This document shows positions 56,078 to 64,000 of a stretch of DNA of 64,000 nt, piece by piece. Numbering within the stretch: position 1 is the first letter of the stretch; every line of letters begins with the position of its first letter. Source of the stretch: Papilionanthe hookeriana x Papilionanthe teres (Eukaryota > Streptophyta > Magnoliopsida > Asparagales > Orchidaceae). Both the position numbers and the translations under genes were made by a program. A model generated the notes under the pieces. The model was not told the origin of the DNA, did no database searches, and worked only from the letters and a program-made list of their open reading frames with translations. The stretch covers positions 34,309,270-34,373,269 of the forward strand of contig CM040422.1 in assembly GCA_022702705.1 (NCBI GenBank). Reading direction: 5' to 3'.

Positions 56078-59000
56078 CCAGCCACCCCCTCTCGGCCAAA
56101 AGGTTAGCTGAAATCAACCTTCATAGAACTCCTCCAAACTCCTCACAGAGCTTGCCCTAGCCAAGAGCAATCCATCCCCACTGTTCTCCTGCCCTAAATC
56201 CCATTGATTGAGCTCAATTTTGGAGCTCAATTCTCAGGCCAGAATAGAACATATCTCAAACCTCCACCAAAATAAAATTAAACACACCCACACCTTCACA
56301 GGACCAAAGGAAGGAATTCATACCTAGGCTCTTCCACCTCCAACTACCATGCTAAACACATTCAGTTGAGGCCTCACCTCCTGAACCAAGGTATGGAGAC
56401 TTCTCTTTAACCCGAGCTTCCTGCGATTCTCCATTTTGTTTGAGTTGATTTCAATGCAAGTAAACCATATGGATGTGTTCGTCTCTTTAAGACAAATCCA
56501 TATGGTATAAGAACACGAAAATCCATTGAGAAACGAGGGAGATATGAGGGTTTGAGTGTGGACGGTCATGGGTGCACACCAATCGGAGACGACGACCAGC
56601 CGCTGTTGGATCGAGCTTGTATCGACAGGACGGCTCAGATTGCGTCAGACTAGGGAACAGTACGTGAACCGCGGGCCGCGTGGGCCAGAGTCAGATGGCA
56701 GCGGCGAATGGGGGTGCGCCGCTTGGAGCTTCGGAGACGCTAAGATTGCCGTAGCGCTGAGTCGGATAAGTAGGAAAATATGGAATTTATGATTTAATTA
56801 AATGCCTGAAACTTAGAAAATCCATATCTTTGTGTAGAAAAATTACAAAAATAAAATAAAAATACCCTCTTGCTCAGTGAATAGAGGAGAATAATGTGGA
56901 AAAAGAATTGAGTTAATATGATGAGCATTTTAGTTTTAATTAATTATTTACCAATTTTAGTATTTTAATTCTCCATTTGAATAGACAATTCCCCATGGAA
57001 TTAGACGATAGGGCTTTTGAAGCCTCTGATCTTGGGAACATTCCCTGAATTTTTCAAGGTCAGAGGCTATCTCTATGTCAAGTTATGTATTTTTCAAGTT
57101 TATGTCACTGTTTTTGGTATTTTAATTCCATTAATTAACATATTGCTTAGAAAATTCTAGGAAAATTTAGCGAAGTTTCTTAGGACCAGAGGACCCTAGG
57201 ATAATTATGTTTTGAGTTAATTCATTAAGAATAACCCTAATTGGCCTAATTACTCAAAACTAAAGTTTAATTAATTAGGGTTAACCACACTTCAAAAGAA
57301 CTTGAAAACAATTCTCCACTAATCTTGAGGATCGGAGGGACTTTACATAAAAACTTCGAATCAATTGGAAATGTTTAATCCCACTAAATGGATTAATTAA
57401 GTCACATGATCAAAATTAAACTTTAGAAATTCATAACTCCAAAAATACATCTTAAAAGTTCAACAAATTAGTTTTGGGACTTCTTTGACATCAGAGGAGT
57501 CTGAGAAAATTAAAATAGGAAATTTTCAAAAATCTTCTTTTTCTACCTTATTTTAATATTTTAAATAATTAAAAAATAATAAAAATCACAAAAATGTCAT
57601 ATTTCACCTCCTAATCACTTTGGAACATACCAAATATTTTTCCTAAGCCTCAAAGTAAAGATATTGAATTTTAAAACCTTAAGACAATTTTTAATATTAA
57701 AAATGATTTTTTCAACCTTTTCAATAAATTAATTCTAGTAAATAAAAGAAAAATCATAAAAATATAAAACTTGTTTCTCTGAACTACTTGAGGTCAGAGA
57801 GACTTAAGAAAAATATAAAATCCATCTTTCAACTTTAATTTTATTTTATAATTAATTAACACTCCAAAACTCAAAATAATTATAATAAATAAAATATAAC
57901 TAAAAAAATCACCAAAATTGGTCCAAATGGTCCTATGTGGTCCTCTGGTAATTAGGAACATTCCATAGTTTTCCTAACGACAGAAACCTTACTTTGGTCA
58001 TGTTGTTGAATTTTCATTTAAAACCCTTATTTTTTTACAAAAATAATTATATAAATTAAATTAAATTCAGAAAAATCACATTTTCCCCTCTAATGTCTTA
58101 ATTGACATATGAGTGAAGAGACATAAAAATTTTAAGTTTAGTTGAGCTTAATTTGATGAGTTATGAAATAAATAAAGCCTAAAGGGGCATAAAGATAATT
58201 AAAGGATTTTAACCCTAATTAATATTTAAGTCTAATCAAAGGGAGGGTAAAATATCTGATCTTAACTTTTCTCATAGATGATTCAAGCCTGGGGAATTAA
58301 GGGGTAGAAACCCATTAATCATCTTGAAAACATTTAAACTAAATTTTAATTAATTAAAAAATTTGAATTTTGGAAGAATAGGTTAAAATTTGGATTATTA
58401 AGATTAGGGATATGATTTAAGAAGATATCAATTCTTTAATTTAAAATTCCTAAATGAATCACTTTAATAATATTTAACTTTTAACTAAATTTAAAGTGAT
58501 AATTGAAATTAATAATTAAATAATTAGAAGGAAAATAAACCTTAATTAAATTAATACTTAAAACATTAAATAACTTGATAATTAAATTGAAATAAAAAAA
58601 ATTAATTTCAAAAATCACTTGAAAGCAAATTTAAAACAAACTTGAAACATCAAAATCAATTTCAAAAAAATGATTCTTAATTAAAAAAAAATCAAACAAA
58701 TTAAAAGTTAATATAGAATATTGCAATTAAATTAAAATTAAATCATTAAAATTTAAATTAAATAATTTAAACTCCTCTTTCAATTCAAATAGTTTAAAAC
58801 ACTCAAGAATAAAACAACTTGAACACTATTCCAAACTTAAATTTATTAAAATTTTATAACTAAATTAAATCACCTTAAAACATTAATTCTGATTTTAAAT
58901 CTTTGAAATTCTTAATCAATTGATTTGCCCCTAAAGACATTTATCATTATAACTCTTAAATGGAGCATCAAGCGAGGTGTCACTTCATTCATGGGATAAT

Positions 59001-59351
59001 CAAATGTCCTAAGTTCACTGAGAAAGAAACAAAACTTAATTAAATTCTTGGTTGATTGATTTACTTAAACAAAGAAATTCATTTGGACTCAAAATAATCT
59101 CAGAAGTATTGAAAAGATGTTTAGGACTCGTCCTAAGCACTTTCTCAATATGATGAGATGTTTTAGAAGAACAATTGAATTTAATTGTTCCTTGGTGAAG
59201 AAAATTATCCATAAAATACAAGAAACTAGACGTCATAGGAGAAGACTAGCAATACGATTAGGATTTTGGTAGACAACCAGAACCTTCCCATAGCTTTACC
59301 TAGGTACTTGTTATAAATATTTAAATGCCTTAACACGTGTTTTAATTGCAG

Positions 59352-59377
59352 CTTGGAATGACAAGAAGACCCTCCAA
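59352..59377 (+). other. 26-nt exon-like island, element C 5' LTR
   Basis: CTTAACACGTGTTTTAATTG and CAG precede it, and CCTCCAA then GTACAC follow. The island has changed bases but AG, GT and the 26-nt length are kept. Confidence 0.4.
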
Positions 59378-60547
59378 GTACACTTTTATTTTATTGCAAT
59401 TTACTTTATTGCAATTTTTTTATATGAGCTACACTTTACTCTTCTTGCATGTTAAACAAGATAGTTGCATGAAAACTGAAACTTTTAGGATAGCCACAAA
59501 ACTGAAACCCAAAACTAAATTAAAATCAACACAAGATAAAATTCACTGCCACAACATTCAAAAGATAAAAGAACTCAAAAATTAACCACAAACAGAACAA
59601 CAAAACTACAATTGCAATTAAATTAAAACATCTCGTTGGATGATAGGGAATACTTCGGATGATGTAACCTACGTGTTGCTAACAGGATTTTCCATGCTCT
59701 AAATGAAAGTGTGGAACTCATTCAGTTGAGTTTATCAAATTCATCTAGACTAAGTGAATCCGATAAAAATAACGGTATCGGAATGATGGAACCGTGGGAT
59801 CTTAACCAGTGTTGTTATAGTCAACTTTAAGATTCCACTAATAAAACATTAAAGATATTTGAACCTTAAACTCTTCTAAACCAAAAAACTTATCTCATCC
59901 CCTGATTTTAACTTTCTAAAACTAAAACTCTGCAACAAACAAGGAGCTCAGAGCACGGTGGGCAGCACGGCCATCTTCGTCAGCAAAACTTGTGTCTACT
60001 TCAGCAAAACATTTCTTAGTTTTAAATAACCAAGCCATAGGATTTTGAGGTAGTTTGCCTAGTGCAACATAGATCCTCAACCTTTCATTAGGCATTTTCA
60101 TAATAATATTATGCAAATTAAGCCCTAACCGATCTTAGGACTCCGAGGTAGTCGTTTGGTACGACATAAAGCCTCACATCTTCGAGGCTCTTTGTATGAT
60201 CATGTCATACAAATACAAGTCCTAATGAATTAAAATTGGCAAGATTGCAACATAAAATAAACTCTTAAATTGAAGCCAAATAATAGGATAGTCGGGAAGT
60301 CACCGAAGTTCACTTCGGGTCTGTGACATCCCCTACTTCTCTCCCTTTGGACTCCTAAAATAATTGTTCCAAATTTGAGCTACTCCATATTGAAATTCCA
60401 AAATTCAATCCTTTGAAAATCTTAAACTTTGAAATTCTTAAGAGAAAAACAACTGATCATTATCGAGAGTTTTCTTAAGTGTCTTTGAAAATTTAAGATG
60501 TAATTAACTATAGGGGCTTGCCCTTATAGGGAACTTTAAGAACCTAG

Positions 60548-60587
60548 GTAATATAAACACTGTTTAATTTCTTTATATTAAGCAGGG
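60548..60587 (+). promoter_or_regulatory. Splice-donor-like site and stem-loop, element C 5' LTR
   Basis: AACCTAG is followed by GTAATATAA and the same stem position (60558-60568 with 60577-60587), with one mismatch and one G-U pair. Confidence 0.4.
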
Positions 60588-60938
60588 GAACTTGTCGGGT
60601 ATAAAATTGGTTCACAGACCAAACATATGTCACAAATCTTCTAGTTTATTTAATCAAGCGCCATCATCAAGCAGTGTGTCTATTCTTCGGGATAGATACA
60701 CGGTTCGTGGTGCGGTGCTCGTTTATATAAACTATTCAGGATGTGAGATCGGTTTGATTTCATATCTTAAAATTTTCAAACTTAAAATTATTTTCAAAAT
60801 CAAATGCTACTTTCTAAATTATATATATATATATATATTTAAATTAAATTTAAAATTTAAAATCCGTCGACAATTTCTGTAGGCGACCCCCTTTTCTAAA
60901 AATACAACACACAACCTCAAAATAAGCCGCACAACTTC

Positions 60939-60957
60939 TGGAGACTCCGCTGGGGAC
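60939..60957 (+). other. Primer-binding site of element C
   Basis: TGGAGACTCCGCTGGGGAC, five bases after the LTR end; same Tat/Ogre-type site as in element B with one difference from the inferred ancestral form. Confidence 0.8.
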
Positions 60958-61476
60958 TAGTTCTTCTCTCCATCCTGATCAGATGGTTTTGCTTTCATAA
61001 ATCGATAGTGAGTCCATATCCCTAGTGGACCAAACTATCATTCTTCCGTGGGCATACCTCGCTCTTTTCTGTCTTGAGAAAGTATAGTGAACTCCTTTTG
61101 AATTTAGGAGCAACTGCTTAGGCACCCCTAAACAGAGAGGTTCAAAAATCCTTTTACCTCTTAAGAGTTGGGGTTGACCCCCAATATGTGTTAGCTTAGG
61201 AGTAGTCCTTCGGATTGAGAAGCCTTATGAGAATTTCTCTCCCTTTTCAATTCCGAACCGGGTCCCTTCCTTTTTCTATAAACCTCCGTTCTTTAAACAT
61301 TTCGTTCCTAACAAACAAATCTTTTAATAAACAACCCTTTAATAAATAAACTCTTTTAGATCGAAAATGTATTAAGATAAACAAAAATGTGTTCGGACTC
61401 TTTCTTTTTCGTCCTAAATTTTGTGACATAAGGAAGCATAATTCGGGACTAATACTCAGAATCTACCCTGCAGAAA
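60958..61476 (+). other. Untranslated leader of element C
   Basis: Non-coding, matching 32374-32874 of element B. Confidence 0.6.
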
Positions 61477-61844
61477 ATGTCTGCCCCAAAGTTAATCTTC
61501 TCCTTCACCAACGGAATATACTTCATCGTTTACAAGGATGAGCTGCCCGACAATGGAATCATCCGTTTTTGACAAGGATTTAACAATACATAAATCAAGT
61601 TCACTGATGTCACTCTTTTTACAGTAATGGACAAAGTGCCAGAAACTGAGAAACCCGTGCTTGAGTTCACCTAAAATCGACTCAAGAATTTCCTCCCCTG
61701 CTAAGGGTTCTAGCTGAAAAATATACCATTGTTCGTAGGAGGACTGTAATCTCTACCCCCACTGGTCTAGTCGTCTCTAGACCTGCCTCAATTCCCTCCC
61801 AACTGAAAGGGAAGGGAGTCTAAGTTTATAATGAACCTGCCACC
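61477..61844 (+). pseudogene. ORF1 start of element C, broken
   Basis: ATG at 61477 opens MSAPKLIFSFTNGIYFIVYK and then ELPDNGIIRF, matching element B's ORF1. Stops follow at GIIRF, at FNNT and later. Function unknown. Confidence 0.6.
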
Positions 61845-62222
61845 GTGGAGGGTATGTATTTTGCTGCAATACCATCTGCTTTTGAAATCGGGTCCAGTTC
61901 AAAGTTTACACCCCTGACTCCGACTCAGAGAAGAAACAGAGACAGAAAGATCGCCAGGATCGAGAAAGCCAAAGCTGCTGAAGTTGCTTTTCTAGAGGAA
62001 ATTCCTGAGGAAAGAGAAGAGCTACCTGAATATTCACCACTGTTAGGAGGAAGTAGGTTCCACCCTCTCTCAGCTATAGCTGATGAAGAAGATGCCCAGA
62101 GGATCGCTGCTGCGTTACCCCGACCTGCATATTACAGTGATAGCAAAAGAAAAAGAGCTAGGGCTACGCCGCTCACTCGATTGCAAGCTGTAGTAGAAAA
62201 GTTAGCAAAGAAAGAGAGATGA
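61845..62222 (+). CDS. ORF1/gag N-terminal region of element C (125 residues)
   Basis: Open frame with a basic helix RRNRDRKIARIEKAKAAEVA, an acidic stretch EEIPEEREELPEYS, and GGSRFHPLSAIADEEDAQRI. It ends at TGA 62220-62222, where element B has TGT (Cys in KERCPVSEI), so it is one mutation away from reading on. The frame really begins upstream of the listed ATG. Fragment D and element B share the same order. Role unknown, probably Gag N-terminal extension. Confidence 0.6.
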   Translation: MEGMYFAAIPSAFEIGSSSKFTPLTPTQRRNRDRKIARIEKAKAAEVAFLEEIPEEREELPEYSPLLGGSRFHPLSAIADEEDAQRIAAALPRPAYYSDSKRKRARATPLTRLQAVVEKLAKKER

Positions 62223-62740
62223 CCCGTATCTGAGATTCTGAGGAGAATGGGACAGGTGCCAGCCAAATCCCGTCGTGGACCGCGATTAAACCTGGTCATT
62301 GCTATGGAAAACCCAAGAAAAAAGGCACGAGCCCACGAAAGGAGTTTGCCTGTTATCGTATCAGGACACCATGTTAGGGAGGACACAACGTACCTACGCA
62401 CAGTTGACCGACCATCTGGTCCTAGGCCACATAATGCGAGAAAGATGGAGTGGCAACCAATTTTTGGTGAACCGAAACCATCGGAGCTTTCTGGGAAGAA
62501 AAGTCTCGTAAGGAGGCTTGAATCTGAAGGAAGTGCCACTGCAATGAAAGAAACTCCTGAGAAAGACATTCAACAGTCGTCACACGACAACCGCGAGACT
62601 GTGTAGAAAAGGCCACTGGAGGATGCCATAGGAAAGTTAAGGACGGATATCCGCCGGTTGGCAAAAGAAAGAGGAGAAAAGTTGGAAAATGAAGTTGATT
62701 CATCAGAATTTATGGATGAAGAGTATGCCAATATCAACAT
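62223..62740 (+). pseudogene. Continuation of gag N-terminal region up to the deletion, element C
   Basis: After the TGA the same frame stays open to 62606 (PVSEILRRMGQVPAKSRRGP, then VSGHHVREDTTYL), with a stop at TAG 62604-62606. It then runs PLEDAIGKLRTDIRRLAKER and SSEFMDEEYANINM to the break near 62741. The capsid-like domain, zinc knuckle, PR and RT that follow in element B are missing. Confidence 0.65.
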
Positions 62741-63945
62741 GGCCTCTCAACGATGACTTGCCAGACGAGCAGATAAAAAGCCTAGAAGACCCCGATGATC
62801 AACTTTGGGAATTGTATTTCGACGGAGCATCCTCAGCACAGAAAGACAAAGAATCGCAAAAGATAGTGCCCTGTAAGGCAGGAATCAGACTAATCTTTAT
62901 AACACTGGAGCGGGGGATGTTAAGGTATTCCTACCATCTAACAGAACCGTGTATAAACAATGAGGCAGAATACGAAGCCCTTATAATTGGACTGGAATTA
63001 ACCATTCAGATGGGGATAACAGACATCAACATCTATGGAGATTCCCAGTTGATCATTCAACAGGTCCCCGGACAGTACAAGATTTTAAAACCAAGGCTTG
63101 AGCAGTACTTCCAATATGCCATGAAGTTGTTAGAGCGAATTCCAAATGTAACGATCTACAAGATTCCCAGAAGAGAAAATACTCTCGCAGATGCGTTAGC
63201 TCGCCTTGAAAAAGAATTTGCCTGCCTACAGGATGAGTTAGTTGAAATGTCAGTTCAAGGACGACAGGTCCTATCACAGCTCGACATGGATACAATACAA
63301 AAATCAGAAGGAAAAGAAAAAGAATCAGTTACAGTAGTAACAAAAGTTACAGAAGATTGGCGGCAACCATTAATAGACTACTTACAAACAGGAAACCTAC
63401 CGGACGATAAGTCATTAGCTCATCAGATTAAGAAAAGAACTTTGTCTTACGCATTAATAAACAATACGTTATACAGAAGGTCTTTTGATCAGATGTGGCT
63501 AAGGTGCTTGAGCGAGTCTGAGGCTCGTGAAATTGTTAAAGAAGTACACTTAGGACTTCGTGGCACTCATCAGTCAGGTCCGAAAATGAAAATGAAGATT
63601 AAGAGGCTAGGGTACTACTGGCCCTCGATGATGACCGATTGCATGAAGATTGCCAAAAGTTGTCACCAGTGTCAAGTGCATGGAGTGGTTCTACATCAAC
63701 CTCCAAATGTGCTACATCTGACAATCGTGTCGTGGCCATTTGAGTGTTGGGGCACATATATTGTGGGTCCGATAGAACCGCCTTCTTCAAGAGGACATAA
63801 CTTCATTCTTGCAGCTACAGATTACTTTTCTAAGTGGGCAGAAGCAGTACCATCTCAGAGAAGTGAAAGCACATCACGTGCTACAGTTCTTCAAGGATCA
63901 AGTCGTCTACCATTTTGGGGTACCGTGCAGAATTATCTTAGATAA
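62689..63945 (+). CDS. Archaeal-type RNase H plus integrase frame of element C (418 residues), formed by deletion
   Basis: The first 18 or so codons are gag sequence in the wrong frame. From about 62741 the frame is pol. Archaeal-type RNase H is complete with Asp 62821-62823, Glu 62962-62964, Asp 63040-63042 and Asp 63190-63192. Integrase follows with the zinc finger (VHLGLRGTHQS, SCHQCQ). Its first catalytic Asp is changed to Tyr (TAT, 63757-63759; GTYIVGP against GTDIVGP in element B). An extra T near 63853 shifts the frame, so residues after WAEAVP are not integrase. The RNase H could fold; the integrase is inactive. The ATG used here is an accident of the deletion. Confidence 0.85.
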   Translation: MKLIHQNLWMKSMPISTWPLNDDLPDEQIKSLEDPDDQLWELYFDGASSAQKDKESQKIVPCKAGIRLIFITLERGMLRYSYHLTEPCINNEAEYEALIIGLELTIQMGITDINIYGDSQLIIQQVPGQYKILKPRLEQYFQYAMKLLERIPNVTIYKIPRRENTLADALARLEKEFACLQDELVEMSVQGRQVLSQLDMDTIQKSEGKEKESVTVVTKVTEDWRQPLIDYLQTGNLPDDKSLAHQIKKRTLSYALINNTLYRRSFDQMWLRCLSESEAREIVKEVHLGLRGTHQSGPKMKMKIKRLGYYWPSMMTDCMKIAKSCHQCQVHGVVLHQPPNVLHLTIVSWPFECWGTYIVGPIEPPSSRGHNFILAATDYFSKWAEAVPSQRSESTSRATVLQGSSRLPFWGTVQNYLR

Positions 63946-64000
63946 CGGGTCCGCATTCAGAAGCACAAAGATCAACAATTTTGTCAGAAGACACGGGATA
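63946..64000 (+). pseudogene. Integrase continuation of element C, cut by window end
   Basis: In the frame restored after the extra base the DNA reads the GSAFRSTKINNFVRRHG segment that follows the second catalytic Asp. The rest lies outside the window, including any ALKBH ORF. Confidence 0.75.

Larger units (their letters stand above)
53717..60933 (+). repeat. 5' LTR of element C (7217 bp)
   Basis: Starts TGTTGACTTCATTTTTGATG and ends AGCCGCACA just before the primer site. It keeps the GC-rich block (about 56545-56770) that element B lacks, but has almost no TTAAA array. TATA box 56070-56077, exon-like island 59352-59377, donor and hairpin 60548-60587. Short frames inside it are not conserved. 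Confidence 0.9.
53717..64000 (+). mobile_element. Element C: Tat/Ogre-type element of the same family, right end outside window
   Basis: 5' LTR 53717-60933, primer site 60939-60957, leader, ORF1/gag start, then a deletion of about 5 kb relative to element B that joins gag to archaeal-type RNase H and integrase. The element sits inside element E's RT. The flank GTTAG (53712-53716) is the expected target-site copy, but the other copy lies outside the window. Confidence 0.9.

Overview
The window is plant nuclear DNA made entirely of nested LTR retrotransposons. I see no host gene, tRNA gene or rRNA gene. The Ty3/gypsy polyproteins, the two plant-type primer-binding sites and the plant-type ALKBH domain point to a seed plant, probably one with a large repeat-rich genome. 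The species cannot be named from this sequence. || Layout. Element A (1-16452) is a Tat/Ogre-type Ty3/gypsy element with giant LTRs. It has the 3' part of a 5' LTR (1-5957), an internal region cut down to the integrase C-terminal half, a downstream ORF with an AlkB-homologue domain, a 45-bp minisatellite, and a 3' LTR (10223-16452) truncated on its right. The 3' LTR runs tail-to-tail into a reverse-strand copy of the same LTR (F, 16453-22819), forming an inverted repeat with arms of about 6.2 kb. Fragment D (22820-24372) is the ORF1/gag part of an older Tat-type element. Element E (24373 to beyond the window) is Athila-like. Its 1.65-kb LTR and tRNA-Asp-type primer site are on the left, and its gag, protease and RT start are at 51019-53716. 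E was split by element B (26142-51013), a 24.87-kb Tat/Ogre element with both LTRs (6.2 kb each), exact TGCTT target-site duplications, and recognisable ORF1, gag, PR, RT, RNase H, a second archaeal-type RNase H, integrase, the ALKBH ORF and 3' minisatellite. E was split again in its RT by element C (53717-64000, cut by the window end). C has a 7.2-kb 5' LTR, a primer site, ORF1/gag start, and a deletion joining gag to a long open archRH-integrase frame. || The insertion order is D first, then E into D, then B and C into E. F also broke D on the left. || The notable system is a retrotransposon family that carries, downstream of integrase, an ORF with an AlkB-family Fe(II)/2-oxoglutarate dioxygenase domain. 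The domain resembles plant ALKBH9/ALKBH10 RNA N6-methyladenosine demethylases. In copy A the catalytic core is open and every metal and 2-oxoglutarate ligand is present. Both copies have a well-formed 3' splice site just upstream and no in-frame AUG at the ORF start. The LTRs carry conserved splice-donor-like sites, a 26-nt exon-like island and a conserved stem-loop. Together these suggest, by inference, an env-like spliced message encoding a putative self-acting RNA demethylase. All elements are at least partly decayed.
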